Positions 43,716-52,668 of a stretch of DNA of 64,000 nt are shown here, in pieces. The stretch lies in assembly GCF_002794255.1 (NCBI RefSeq), contig NZ_PGGW01000038.1:248001-312000 (forward strand). Reading direction: 5' to 3'. The notes beneath the pieces are model-generated. The model searched no databases and was not told where the DNA came from. It saw nothing but the letters and a program-made list of their open reading frames with translations. Each line of letters opens with the position of its first letter. The first letter of the stretch is position 1. Source of the stretch: Streptomyces carminius. GTDB taxonomy: Bacteria > Actinomycetota > Actinomycetes > Streptomycetales > Streptomycetaceae. Position numbers and translations under genes: made by a program.

Positions 43716-44045
43716 ATGTGCCTGGCGGTGCCCGGCAGGGTGACCGGGATCGAGGAACGGGACGGCACGCGCATGGCGCGGGTCGACTTCGGCGGAGTGG
43801 AGAAGGACGTGTGCCTGGCCTATCTGCCCGAGGTGGAGACGGGCGAGTACGTGATCGTCCACGTGGGCTTCGCGCTCCAGCGGCTGGACGAGGAGTCGGC
43901 CCGGGCCTCGCTGGAACTGTTCGAACAACTCGGGCTCCTGGAGGAGGAGTTCGGCGACGCCTGGGAGCGCGCGGCGGCCGAGGCCGGGGCGGCGGGCCGC
44001 CCGGAGCCCGCCCCCGCACCGGCGGTACAGGAGGGCAACCGGTGA
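43716..44045 (+). CDS. hypC: Hydrogenase chaperone HypC
   Basis: A 109-aa HypC/HupF chaperone. MCLAVPGRV at the N-terminus holds the essential Cys 2 that binds the Fe(CN)2CO unit; [15 protein letters not shown] completes the fold. The C-terminal 25 residues are an Ala/Pro extension. GGACGGAG precedes ATG 43716. Confidence 0.93.
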   Translation: MCLAVPGRVTGIEERDGTRMARVDFGGVEKDVCLAYLPEVETGEYVIVHVGFALQRLDEESARASLELFEQLGLLEEEFGDAWERAAAEAGAAGRPEPAPAPAVQEGNR

Positions 44046-45196
44046 AGTACATCGACGAGTTCAACGACCCCGCGCTGGCACGGCGGCTCCTGGAGGACAT
44101 CCACGCCACCGTCACCCGGCCCTGGACCATGATGGAGGTCTGCGGCGGCCAGACCCACTCGATCATCCGCCACGGCATCGACCAGCTGCTTCCCGGGGCC
44201 GTCGAGCTCATCCACGGCCCCGGCTGCCCGGTCTGCGTGACCCCCCTGGAGATGATCGACAAGGCGCTGGAGATCGCCTCCCGCCCCGGGGTGGTCTTCT
44301 GCTCCTTCGGCGACATGCTCCGGGTGCCCGGCAGCGAACGCGACCTGTTCCGCGTCAAGGGCGCCGGGGGCGACGTACGGGTGGTCTACTCGCCGCTGGA
44401 CGCCCTGGACATCGCCCGGCGGCACCCGGAGAAGGAGGTGGTCTTCTTCGGCGTCGGCTTCGAGACCACCGCGCCCGCCAACGCGATGGCCGTCCACGAG
44501 GCGCGGCGGCACGGCATCCGCAACTTCAGCGTGCTCATCTCGCATGTGCGCGTGCCGCCCGCCATCGAGGCGATCATGAAAGCGCCGCACTGCCGGGTCC
44601 AGGCCTTCCTGGCCGCCGGCCACGTGTGCAGTGTGATGGGCACCGCCGAGTACCCCGGTCTGGCCGAGCGCCACAAGGTCCCCGTGGTGGTCACCGGCTT
44701 CGAACCGCTGGACATCCTGGAGGGCGTACGCCGCGCCGTCCACCAGCTCGAACGCGGGGAGCACCGGGTGGAGAACGCCTACCCCCGCGCGGTGCGGGAG
44801 GCGGGCAACCCCGCCGCCCGGCGGATGCTCCAGGAGGTCTTCGAGGTCACCGACCGGGCCTGGCGCGGCATCGGGGTGATCCCCGGCAGCGGCTGGCGGC
44901 TGTCCAGGGCGTTCCGTGAGTACGACGCCGAACACCGTTTCTCCGTCACGGAGCTGACAGCCCGGGAGTCCGAGGTCTGCCGCAGCGGCGAGGTGCTCCA
45001 GGGGCTGATCAAACCCAACGAGTGCGCCGCCTTCGGCACCACCTGCACCCCGCGCAACCCGCTGGGCGCCACCATGGTCTCCAGCGAGGGCGCCTGCGCC
45101 GCCTACCACCTCTACCGGCGCCTGGACCGTCCGGCGGGAACGACCGGCGGAACGACGGCCGGGAGCACGGAACGGGAGGCGACCTCCGTTGGCTGA
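44042..45196 (+). CDS. hypD: Hydrogenase maturation protein HypD
   Basis: A 384-aa iron-sulfur scaffold for assembly of Fe(CN)2CO. Conserved motifs: [44 protein letters not shown] and the C-terminal [4Fe-4S] ligands [20 protein letters not shown] with GAC. GTG overlaps hypC (GTGA). A Gly/Thr-rich tail of about 20 residues follows the conserved end. Confidence 0.95.
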   Translation: MKYIDEFNDPALARRLLEDIHATVTRPWTMMEVCGGQTHSIIRHGIDQLLPGAVELIHGPGCPVCVTPLEMIDKALEIASRPGVVFCSFGDMLRVPGSERDLFRVKGAGGDVRVVYSPLDALDIARRHPEKEVVFFGVGFETTAPANAMAVHEARRHGIRNFSVLISHVRVPPAIEAIMKAPHCRVQAFLAAGHVCSVMGTAEYPGLAERHKVPVVVTGFEPLDILEGVRRAVHQLERGEHRVENAYPRAVREAGNPAARRMLQEVFEVTDRAWRGIGVIPGSGWRLSRAFREYDAEHRFSVTELTARESEVCRSGEVLQGLIKPNECAAFGTTCTPRNPLGATMVSSEGACAAYHLYRRLDRPAGTTGGTTAGSTEREATSVG

Positions 45197-46313
45197 CGGC
45201 ACCGACCCCTACACCGACCCGTACACCGGCCCCTGCGCGCCGGCGTCGGCCGGCGACCCCGCGCCGGCGGACCCGGCGAACTGGTCCTGCCCCGCCCCGC
45301 TGCGCGACCACCCGGTGGTCGTCATGGGACACGGCGGGGGAGGGGCGCTCTCCGCCGAACTGGTGGAACACCTCCTCGTCCCCGCCTACGGCAACGAGAC
45401 GCTTGCCGCGCTCGGCGACTGCGCCCAGGTGACACTGGGCGGCGCCCGGCTGGCGATGTCCACCGACTCCTACGTGGTGCGGCCGATGTTCTTCCCCGGC
45501 GGGAGCATCGGCGACCTGGCGGTCAACGGCACGGTCAACGACCTGGCCATGAGCGGCGCGCGGGCCGCCTTCCTGTCGTGCGCGCTCATCGTCGAGGAGG
45601 GCACCGACATGACGGTCCTGCGCCGGGTGGCGCAGGCGATCGGCACCGCCGCGGCGGCCGCGGACGTCGCGGTCGTCACCGGTGACACCAAGGTGGTCGA
45701 CACCGGCCACGGTGACGGCGTCTACGTCAACACCGCCGGGATCGGACTGGTCCCCGAGGGCGTCGACATCCGCCCGCAGCGCGCCGCACCCGGCGACGCG
45801 GTGATCGTCAGCGGACCTCTCGGGCTGCACGGGGTGGCCGTCATGAGCGTCCGCGAGGGCCTGGAATTCGGGGTGGAGATCTGCAGTGACACCGCGCCCC
45901 TGGGCGGCCTGGTACAGGCGATGCTGGCGGTCACCCCGGACATCCACGCACTGCGCGACCCCACCCGCGGCGGGCTGGGCGCCGTGCTGAACGAGATCGC
46001 CGCGGCCTCCGGCACCGGCATCGTCCTGGCCGAACGCGACCTGCCCGTGCCCGAGGCGGTGGCGAACGCCTGCGGGTTCCTCGGTCTGGACCCGTTGTAC
46101 GTGGCCAACGAAGGACTGCTGGTGGCCTTTGTCCCCCGGGAGCACGCCGACGCCGTCCTCGCCGCGATGCGTGCCCACCCGCACGGCGCCGGCGCCACCC
46201 TGATCGGGGAGTGCGTGGCGGACCACCCGGGGATGGTGGTGGCCCGTACCGGACTGGGCGGTACCCGGGTGGTGGACCTGCCGCTGGGCGAGCAGCTGCC
46301 CCGCATCTGCTGA
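45189..46313 (+). CDS. hypE: Hydrogenase maturation protein HypE
   Basis: A 374-aa ATP-dependent dehydratase that makes the cyanide ligand from carbamoylated Cys. [20 protein letters not shown] starts the AIRS-type fold, [20 protein letters not shown] and TGDTKVVD follow, and the protein ends in PRIC, the conserved C-terminal Cys. TTG 45189 is chosen because GGGAGG is 8 bases upstream; it overlaps hypD by 8 bases. Confidence 0.95.
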   Translation: MADGTDPYTDPYTGPCAPASAGDPAPADPANWSCPAPLRDHPVVVMGHGGGGALSAELVEHLLVPAYGNETLAALGDCAQVTLGGARLAMSTDSYVVRPMFFPGGSIGDLAVNGTVNDLAMSGARAAFLSCALIVEEGTDMTVLRRVAQAIGTAAAAADVAVVTGDTKVVDTGHGDGVYVNTAGIGLVPEGVDIRPQRAAPGDAVIVSGPLGLHGVAVMSVREGLEFGVEICSDTAPLGGLVQAMLAVTPDIHALRDPTRGGLGAVLNEIAAASGTGIVLAERDLPVPEAVANACGFLGLDPLYVANEGLLVAFVPREHADAVLAAMRAHPHGAGATLIGECVADHPGMVVARTGLGGTRVVDLPLGEQLPRIC

Positions 46314-46619
46314 GTCCCGCCCGGCACCCCACCGGCCCGGCCGGGCCGCGCGGCCGCCCCTGAAGGCGCCGACCGGGCCGACCGGGCCGGAAACAGGCAC
46401 TCCCGCGCCCCGAACGGGTACGTTCCGGCAGGTGTCCGGACACGTTCGCCGGTCCCGCGGAGGAGCCGGCGGGCAAGCGGTATGTTCCCGGGCGGGTACC
46501 TGTCCCGGGCACCACCGGCGGCACAGCGGGGCGAGGACCCACCGGGCCCGCGGGACGCCGTCCGCGGCCCGGCCGCTCCCGCACACCGACGACCCGCTCC
46601 CCCGCCGACGAGGTGCCTG
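46314..46619. other. Intergenic region between hypE and the SARP gene
   Basis: About 306 bp. GC-rich with short direct repeats of GACCGGGCC near 46370. No clear hairpin terminator, so read-through from hypE into the SARP cannot be excluded. No gene is seen. Confidence 0.5.
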
Positions 46620-47456
46620 TTGAGAATCGAGATCCTGGGCCGGCCGAAGATCATCGCGGACGACGGCGCGGTCCTGCCGGTGACGGGGACGAAACCGGCA
46701 CTGCTGGTGACGCTGCTGGCGTTATGGGAGGGCAGGCCGGTCGGAGTCCCCCTGATCGGGGAGTTCCTGTGGGGAGACGGTGCACCGGCCTCCGGCGCGG
46801 CCAACATCCAGACCTACGTGTGGCGGATCCGCCGGATCCTGCGGACGGCCACCCCCGGCGGAGACGCCCGGCTGGCGTACGGGCCGGGCGCCTACCGTCT
46901 CGGTCTGGCCCCCGAGGAGTGCGACTTCCCGGAGATGATGGATCTCCGGGCCGCCGCCGCCGAGGCACTGCGCGAGGAGGACCTGGTGAGAGCCCTCGAA
47001 CTGTTCCGCGCGGCCCTGCGGCTCTGGCGGGGGGATCCCCTCCCGGCGGCGGGCACGTCCTCCTCCCTGACGCTGCTCGGCGAGTCACGGCGGATGGCGG
47101 AGGTACGTCTCACCCTCCACGAGGGGCGGCTCGCGACGGCCCTGGCCCTGGGCAGGCACCAGGGCGCCGCCGCGGAGCTGCGCGGGCTGCTCACCCGGTA
47201 CCCGTTGCGGGAGCGCCTGCAGCTGCTGCTGATGTGCGCGCTGTGTCTGGAGGGCGATCCCGGCGCCGCCCTCCGGGCCTACCGCGACATGAGCCTGCGG
47301 CTCCGCACCGAACGGGGGGCCGGCCCCGGAGAGGGGCTGCGCCGCGCGCACCGGTCGATCCTGGCGGGCGGGAGCGTCTGCCCGCGCGAGACCCTCCGGG
47401 CCGTCGCCCCGCCGCGACCGGCCCCCGGGCCGCGGCCACTGCCGACGGGCCGGTGA
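46620..47456 (+). CDS. SARP-family transcriptional activator with TTA codon
   Basis: A 278-aa Streptomyces antibiotic regulatory protein. The OmpR-type winged helix (about 1-90) begins RIEILGRPKIIADDG and includes [20 protein letters not shown]; the bacterial transcriptional activation domain (about 95-245) has LELFRAALRLWRGDPLP. A TTG start at 46620 has GAGGT. Leucine 35 is TTA (46722-46724), which needs the bldA tRNA. It follows the hyp operon in the same direction; whether it controls the hydrogenase or an unlinked target is unknown. Confidence 0.88.
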   Translation: MRIEILGRPKIIADDGAVLPVTGTKPALLVTLLALWEGRPVGVPLIGEFLWGDGAPASGAANIQTYVWRIRRILRTATPGGDARLAYGPGAYRLGLAPEECDFPEMMDLRAAAAEALREEDLVRALELFRAALRLWRGDPLPAAGTSSSLTLLGESRRMAEVRLTLHEGRLATALALGRHQGAAAELRGLLTRYPLRERLQLLLMCALCLEGDPGAALRAYRDMSLRLRTERGAGPGEGLRRAHRSILAGGSVCPRETLRAVAPPRPAPGPRPLPTGR

Positions 47457-47530
47457 CCACCCGGCACCGGGGCGCCGGGGCGGCGGCCGGGAACAGGAGG
47501 CAGGGCGACAGGGGCCGGTACGGTCCCGCC

Positions 47531-47594
47531 GCTCACCCGCTCACCCGCTCACCCGCTCACCCGCTCACCCGCTCACCCGCTCACCCGCTCACCC
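47531..47594. repeat. Eight perfect tandem copies of an 8-bp unit
   Basis: The unit GCTCACCC is repeated exactly eight times (64 bp). It overlaps the last codons and stop of the leftward MFS gene. Read leftward it contains TGA in every third phase, so slippage would still give a stop nearby. Confidence 0.9.
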
Positions 47595-48883
47595 GGGGCT
47601 CCGGCCGCCGGACCGGGCCGGCCGATCGCCGCCGCCAGCAGGGCCGCCACCGCGCACAGCAGGGCGGAGCCGAACCAGACGAGGTCGTAGGAGCCGAGGG
47701 AGTCCCGCAGCAGGCCGCCGGCGAAGGCCATCAGCCCGGCGCCCACCTGGTGGAAGGCGAGTGTCCAGCCGAACACGATCGCGCCGCTTCGCTCCCCGTA
47801 GACCTCCCGGACGGCCGAGAGCGCGATCGTCGGCGGCACGGTGGCCACGTCGAGCAGCCCGAAGAAGACGACGAAGGCAATCAGGGGCCAGTGGGCCTCC
47901 GGCCCGAGCAGGTAGGGCAGGCACACCAGCGAGAGCGCGCGCATCCCGTAGTAGCACGAGAGCAGCAGCCGGGGATCGTGGCGGTCGGTGAGCCAGCCGG
48001 ACAGGACCGTGCCCGCCACGTTGAAGACGCCGATGAGCGAGAGCAGCCCGGCCGCGACCGTGGTCGGCATGCCGTGGTCGTGCGCCGCGGGCACGAAACC
48101 GGTCCACATGACGCCGTTGGTCGACGCGCCGCAGATGGCGAAAGTGCCCGCTAGCAGCCAGAACGTACGGGTCCGGGCCGCCGCGCGCAGCACCGCCACC
48201 GTACGCCGGGCGGCGCCCGGGACCGGAGCCGGCCGGGGGACGGACCCGCCGCTCCCGTAGGGCCGCAGGCCGAGGTCGGCCGGATGGTCGCGCAGCAGCA
48301 GCCACGCGAGCGGGACGAGGGCCAGGGCGGCCAGCGCCACCGTCACCGTGACCGGACGCCACTGGTACCGGTCGACGCCCCAGGACAGCAGCGGCAGGAA
48401 GGCGAACTGCCCGAAGACGCCCGCCCCCGTCAGGACACCGGTGACCAGGCCGCGCCGCGCGCCGAACCAGCGCTGGACCACGACCGCCGCGAAGCCCATC
48501 GCGACGGAACCGCAGCCCAGACCGACCAGGAACCCCCAGTAGAGCGTCAACTGCCAGGGCTGGGTCATGACCGCCGTCAGCGCCGCGCCGGCGCCGACGG
48601 CGACAAGGGCGCCCGCGGCCACCCGGCGGAGCCCCAACCGGTCCATCAGGGCCGTGGCGAAGGGCGCGACCAGCCCGCTGACGGCCATGTTCACCCACAC
48701 GGCGAAACCGATCGAGCCGCGCGACCAGCCGAGGTCCCGGTGCAGCGGGGTGACCAGCAGACCGGGCATGGTGCCGAAGGCGCCCGCGGCCATGACGGTC
48801 AGCGCGGCCGCGGCGGCGATCCACCAGGCCCGGTGCACCCGCCCGCCGCGGGTGGCGGACGGAGTCGTGATCGTCTGTGTCAT
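47573..48883 (-). CDS. Major facilitator superfamily transporter
   Basis: A 436-aa protein with about 12 hydrophobic helices, MFS type similar to monocarboxylate/oxalate-formate antiporters (DRLGLRRVAAGALVAVGAGA; VVQRWFGARRGLVTGVLTGA; GWLTDRHDPRLLLS). Substrate unknown. The stop lies inside the 8-bp repeat array. It is divergent, 70 bp apart, from a GlxA-type regulator, its probable controller. Confidence 0.88.
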   Translation of the reverse strand: MTQTITTPSATRGGRVHRAWWIAAAAALTVMAAGAFGTMPGLLVTPLHRDLGWSRGSIGFAVWVNMAVSGLVAPFATALMDRLGLRRVAAGALVAVGAGAALTAVMTQPWQLTLYWGFLVGLGCGSVAMGFAAVVVQRWFGARRGLVTGVLTGAGVFGQFAFLPLLSWGVDRYQWRPVTVTVALAALALVPLAWLLLRDHPADLGLRPYGSGGSVPRPAPVPGAARRTVAVLRAAARTRTFWLLAGTFAICGASTNGVMWTGFVPAAHDHGMPTTVAAGLLSLIGVFNVAGTVLSGWLTDRHDPRLLLSCYYGMRALSLVCLPYLLGPEAHWPLIAFVVFFGLLDVATVPPTIALSAVREVYGERSGAIVFGWTLAFHQVGAGLMAFAGGLLRDSLGSYDLVWFGSALLCAVAALLAAAIGRPGPAAGAPGERVSG

Positions 48884-48953
48884 GTGCCCATGCTGTTCGG
48901 CCGCTCCCGCGCCGACGAGTGGCCGGATGGACGACATGTGAAAGGATCTGGCC

Positions 48954-49964
48954 ATGGACGTCTTCACGGAATCCGGGCGGCACCGGGTGGCGGTCCTGGT
49001 CCGCCACGGTCTGCTGCCGATGGAACTGGGCCTGGTCCACCAGCTGTTCGGCGCGGCCGCCGGAGCCGACGGCACACCGTTGTACCAGGTCGTCACCTGC
49101 GCGCTCGGACCAGGAGAGGTCCGCACCACCGCGGACTTCTCCGTGTACGTCGCGTACGGTCCGGACGCCCTGGCGGAGGCCGACACGGTACTTGTCCCGG
49201 CCGCGCACGGAGCGGAGGGGGACGAGGACGGGCAGGTGGGGGAGGGGCGGCTGCCGGGCCCGCTCGCCGACGCCCTCGCGCGCGTCCGGCCGGGCACCCG
49301 GATCGCCTCGGTCTGCACCGGTGCCTTCGTGCTCGCGGCCGCCGGGCTGCTCGACGGCCGCCGGGCCACCACCCACTGGAAGTCGGCCGAACGCTTCCGG
49401 CGGGTGTATCCGGCGGTCCGGCTCGACCCGGACGTCCTCTACACCGACGAGGGCGAGGTGCTCACCTCCGCCGGGGAGGCGGCCGGGATCGACCTGTGCC
49501 TGCACATGATCCGCCGCGACCACGGCGCGGCCGTCGCCAACGCGGTGGCCCGCGCCACGGTCGTACCGCCGCACCGCGACGGGGGACAGGCCCAGTACAT
49601 CCCGCGGCCCGTGCCCGAGCCGCGGCGGTCCTCCACCGGCGCCGCCCGCGCCTGGGCGCTGGAGAACCTCGACCGCCCCGTCACACTGGAGGAGCTGGCC
49701 GCCCGGGAGTCCACGAGCGTGCGGAGCTTCACCCGCCGCTTCCGGGAGGAGACGGGCGTCACCGCCGGGCAGTGGCTCGCCCAGCAGCGCATCGTGCGCG
49801 CCCGCCAACTGCTGGAGGAGACCGACCTGTCCGTCGACCGGATCGCCGTCGAGGCGGGCTTCGGCACGGCGGTCTCGCTCCGCCGGCACATGCAGCAGGC
49901 GCTCGGTGTGACACCCACCGCCTACCGCGCCACCTTCCGCGGTCCGGCGGCGGGCCCGTCCTGA
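48954..49964 (+). CDS. GlxA-type transcriptional regulator (DJ-1/PfpI plus AraC)
   Basis: A 336-aa regulator. The N-terminal DJ-1/PfpI-like domain (about 10-185) has IASVCTGAFVLAAAGLLDGR, then RATTHWKS. The C-terminal AraC helix-turn-helix (about 220-325) includes RSFTRRFREETGVTAGQWLA and AGFGTAVSLRRHMQQALGVT. It probably responds to an amide-like ligand and controls the divergent MFS gene. Confidence 0.9.
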   Translation: MDVFTESGRHRVAVLVRHGLLPMELGLVHQLFGAAAGADGTPLYQVVTCALGPGEVRTTADFSVYVAYGPDALAEADTVLVPAAHGAEGDEDGQVGEGRLPGPLADALARVRPGTRIASVCTGAFVLAAAGLLDGRRATTHWKSAERFRRVYPAVRLDPDVLYTDEGEVLTSAGEAAGIDLCLHMIRRDHGAAVANAVARATVVPPHRDGGQAQYIPRPVPEPRRSSTGAARAWALENLDRPVTLEELAARESTSVRSFTRRFREETGVTAGQWLAQQRIVRARQLLEETDLSVDRIAVEAGFGTAVSLRRHMQQALGVTPTAYRATFRGPAAGPS

Positions 49965-50413
49965 GGCGGGCGCCCCCGGCTCACCGGCCGCGAACAGGTG
50001 CAGGGGGGCGCGGGCATCGTCCGTGCCCGCTGCCGCGGTGCCGTGTCCGGACACCGGCAGGTCCGTAGGGGTGTGCCGCGCGCAGTGCGGTGAACGTGGT
50101 CGGCGGGAGGGCGGCCCGCCCTCCCGCCGACCCGGCGTCACCGTGCCCCGCGGCAGACCGCGGGCAGCGGGCGCCCCGGTGCCGGGGACGAGCCGGTGGG
50201 GCGCCGGGTGGGCCGGGGCGGTGCCGGGGCAGGCGGCCGGTATCCGTTCCGGAGGGGGAGCACCGCCGTCCCCTCCGCAGGCACCGGGCGGTGACCGGGG
50301 CCGTCCGGTACGCGCGGCGGGGACGGACGGTACCGGGCGGCGGGACCTTCGGCTCTCCTGCGATCGATCACCCGGCGGCGAAGCTGGTGGTGCCACAACG
50401 GCAGGAGGAGACC
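49965..50413. other. Gene-free region with terminator and HPF promoter
   Basis: Contains a strong hairpin (50098-50132, about 16-bp stem GGTCGGCGGGAGGGCG) that can end the GlxA transcript, and the DosR-like box listed separately. No coding sequence is supported. Confidence 0.6.
50342..50356 (+). promoter_or_regulatory. DosR/DevR-like box before the HPF gene
   Basis: GGGACCTTCGGCTCT matches 13 of 15 positions of the mycobacterial DosR pattern GGGACTTTNGNCCCT as I recall it. It lies 58 bp before the HPF start. DosR-type control would link the ribosome-hibernation factor to oxygen limitation; this is a pattern match only. Confidence 0.4.
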
Positions 50414-51175
50414 ATGAACCGATCGCAGACGCGTCCCGTCCCCCCGGTCCGGGTGGAGACCCGCGGTGACATGCCCGGCGGCACGGAGGAGTACGCCCGC
50501 ACCAAGGTGCTGGCGGCCCTGGGCAAGCTCAGGGAGCCGGTTCTGGACACCCGGGTGAAGCTGAGCCTGGCCTCGGGCACCTCCGTCCGGCAGCCGGCGG
50601 TCGCCCAGGTGAACGTGGACGTCAACGGGCACCTGGTGCGGGCCCAGGTCGCCGCGGACACGATGCCCGAGGCGATCGACCTGCTGCGGGACCGGCTGGC
50701 CGGCCGGCTGGCCCGGGTGTGCGACCACGGCCGGCCGCACCGCGGCCGGGTGCCGTACGATCTGCCGCGTCCGGTGACCGGCCGCCGGATCGTGCGTCAC
50801 CGGTCCTTCGGCCTTCCCGGCCGGACACCGGCGGAGGCCGTGGAGGAACTGGAGGCCCTGGAGTACGACTTCCACCTGTTCACCGACGCCGTCTCGGGCG
50901 TCGACAGCGTGGTCTACCGGACCGGCGCCGGCGGCTACCGGCTGGCGCGGGCCCACGGGGGACTGCCGGTGCCGCTGCCGGCCGACCACCCGTCGGGCGT
51001 GGCGCTGGAGGTCAGCGGGATCCCGGCACCCCGTATGGGAGTGGAGGAGGCGGCCTGGCGACTGGAGGCGACCGGACTGCCGTTCGTGTTCTTCGTCGAC
51101 ATCGCCACCGGGCGCGGCAATCTGCTCCACCACCGCCACGACGGCGACTACGGGCTGATCACCCCGGCGGCCTGA
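50414..51175 (+). CDS. Long HPF/RaiA-family ribosome hibernation protein
   Basis: A 253-aa protein. Residues 12-110 form an HPF/RaiA-like domain (RVETRGDMPGGTEEYARTKV, QVNVDVNGHLVRAQVAAD). Two S30EA-type C-terminal repeats follow: about 125-182 (RRIVRHRSFGLPGRTPAEAV, YDFHLFTD) and about 190-248 (PAPRMGVEEAAWRLEATGLP, FVFFVDIATGRGNLLHHRHD). Long HPFs dimerise 70S ribosomes into 100S through one such tail; the doubled tail is a feature of an actinobacterial subgroup. GGAGGAG precedes the ATG. Confidence 0.87.
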   Translation: MNRSQTRPVPPVRVETRGDMPGGTEEYARTKVLAALGKLREPVLDTRVKLSLASGTSVRQPAVAQVNVDVNGHLVRAQVAADTMPEAIDLLRDRLAGRLARVCDHGRPHRGRVPYDLPRPVTGRRIVRHRSFGLPGRTPAEAVEELEALEYDFHLFTDAVSGVDSVVYRTGAGGYRLARAHGGLPVPLPADHPSGVALEVSGIPAPRMGVEEAAWRLEATGLPFVFFVDIATGRGNLLHHRHDGDYGLITPAA

Positions 51176-51183
51176 GGACGGAG

Positions 51184-51225
51184 CCGCCCGCCCGGCCGGA
51201 CCCGAGGGTCCGGCCGGGCGGGCGG
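51184..51225. terminator. Terminator after HPF, 19-bp stem
   Basis: Arms 51184-51202 and 51207-51225 pair perfectly with a 4-base loop, between convergent HPF and DUF4360 genes. Confidence 0.8.
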
Positions 51226-51292
51226 CGGTGGTGCGCCCGCGGCTGTCCGCCCGGCGCTCCGTTGCCCGCGCGAGTGCGTCATCCGGCGGGGG

Positions 51293-51925
51293 TCAGCACT
51301 GCTTCCAGACGATGTCGAAGGAACTGCCCGCGGTGCTCGTCGAGCGCATCGCCATGAAGCTGACCGCGTCCCTCGACGAGGACCCGCTGTACACCCGCAG
51401 TTCGGTGTTGATGTTGAGGTTCCGCCGCTGGCCGCACGGCGCCCAGACGAGCTCGTCGCTCCCCAGCGAGTCCGTGCTGCTCCAGGAGCTGCGGTACGGA
51501 CCGTCGAACTCCTGGGAGGTGGTCACGGTCCCGGCGCTGCCCTGGATGTAGTAGGTCGTCTGCTGGAGGGCGCTGGCCCCCGACTGCAGATAGGCGTAAC
51601 CGCGGTTCTGCACGCCGGAGATGGCGTAGGTGTAGCCCGCGGGGACCGCGATCTCCAGGCTGATCTGGCAGTTCTTGCGGAACTCGGTGGGCGTGGCGAC
51701 CGGGCCCACCTGGACGAGGTAGTCGTCGTAGGTCACGGTGAAGGAGTCCCGGCCCGAGACCGTGACTCCGGCCGTCCCGGCCGGGCATCCCGAGCCGTTG
51801 ACGGTCGCGACCTCGATCGCCGCGCCCGCGGGCGGCGCCGTGGTCTCGGCGGGGGCGGCCTGGGGGGACAGCAGCGAGGCGGATAACGCCGCGACGGTTC
51901 CGCCGGCGGCAAGAACACCGAGCAT
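51293..51925 (-). CDS. Secreted DUF4360 protein
   Basis: A 210-aa exported protein with signal (LGVLAAGGTVAALSASLLSP, cleavage near APA). The mature domain is DUF4360: VNGSGCPAGTAGVTVSGRDS, FTVTYDDYLVQVG, RKNCQISLEIAVPAGYTYAI, and a C-terminal FDIVWKQC. Four or more cysteines suggest disulfides. Function is unknown in bacteria and fungi. Leucine 14, in the signal, is TTA (51884-51886 complement). A CebR operator with a suitably oriented -10 lies about 280 bp upstream. Confidence 0.82.
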   Translation of the reverse strand: MLGVLAAGGTVAALSASLLSPQAAPAETTAPPAGAAIEVATVNGSGCPAGTAGVTVSGRDSFTVTYDDYLVQVGPVATPTEFRKNCQISLEIAVPAGYTYAISGVQNRGYAYLQSGASALQQTTYYIQGSAGTVTTSQEFDGPYRSSWSSTDSLGSDELVWAPCGQRRNLNINTELRVYSGSSSRDAVSFMAMRSTSTAGSSFDIVWKQC

Positions 51926-52200
51926 GGGGTCTCCAATCGGTCGTACGGGTGTGGCGGAGGACCCCGCGCCGTACCGGGGACGCGCTCGGACACGGTGTGC
52001 CGGCTCTTCCCGACTCCGCTGGACCACGGCCTTCCCGGAGCCCGGCCGTACGCCGGCTCGCTCGCGGAGAGCACATCCGGAACCGCGTCGCCTCGGGGGA
52101 AGGACGCCGTTCCGCGAAGGTGCGGCTGGCGGGGTGGTGATGCGACTCTGCGTGAAGGCTTTTGCGCTCTGAGGTGCGGGCGGCCTTCGGACCCTTGCTG

Positions 52201-52219
52201 TGGGAGCGCTCCCAGTGTA
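52201..52219 (-). promoter_or_regulatory. Third CebR operator with minus-strand -10 box
   Basis: TGGGAGCGCTCCCA at 52201-52214 is a perfect CebR palindrome. On the minus strand TACACT (52214-52219) abuts it, the same -10-then-operator order as before the Cip1-like gene. This orients the promoter toward DUF4360. Confidence 0.78.
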
Positions 52220-52602
52220 GGGACGGGTGCCCCGCCCCGACAGGCGTAAACCGGCCTCCCCGGCCCGGGCGGTGACCAGGAGAGAAGGTGCGCGGGGAAG
52301 GAGTGGAACGCAGGCGGCGGGTGCTCCATCACCTGTGTCGCGGAGGCGGGCTTCCGGGTGCGGCCGACGTCCCGTGTGTCGGGCACATGCGCGGTGGCTT
52401 GAAATGGACGGCGGCCCTCCGCGGCCTCTCCATGGCCGGGTAAGGGGTGTCCGGCCGGACGGTCGCCGGAGGGGTGGCCGGGCCGCCCCGGAAGGAACGA
52501 TTCCGGCCGCCTACCGCCTACCGCCCGCCGGGGGAGAGCCTGCCGGGAGGCCGGTCTCCAGCGCCGCGACGACGGCGTCGGCACGGTGGTCGCCGCCCGT
52601 CC

Positions 52603-52637
52603 GGTCCGCCGTACCGCCTTCGGCGGTACGGCGGACC
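52603..52637. terminator. 16-bp perfect hairpin with TTC loop
   Basis: Arms 52603-52618 and 52622-52637 are exactly complementary. The hairpin ends 31 bases before the acetyltransferase ATG. It may terminate an upstream transcript or act as a leader structure. Confidence 0.55.
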
Positions 52638-52668
52638 CCGGGGCCCGGGCCCATGCCACGATGGCGGC

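Larger units (their letters stand above)
51926..52668. other. 743-bp region without a supported gene
   Basis: It holds the DUF4360 leader, the third CebR box and a 16-bp-stem hairpin before the acetyltransferase. Several open frames exist on both strands but none has recognisable protein features or a good start. A lost gene or a noncoding transcript between 52215 and 52600 is possible. Confidence 0.5.

Noticed and set aside
40706..43774. A frame of over 1000 codons on minus, antisense to hypB and hypF
   Set aside because: Gly/Ala/Val/Gln-rich composition of an antisense shadow; hypF and hypB are certain.
46432..46623. 63-codon frame ending in a TTGA overlap with the SARP start
   Set aside because: Arg/Gly/His-rich, no ribosome-binding site and no protein-like pattern; kept only as a remote chance of a coupling leader.
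52288..52443. Short plus-strand frame after the third CebR box
   Set aside because: A GTG start is possible but the peptide is Arg/Gly-rich with no family features.
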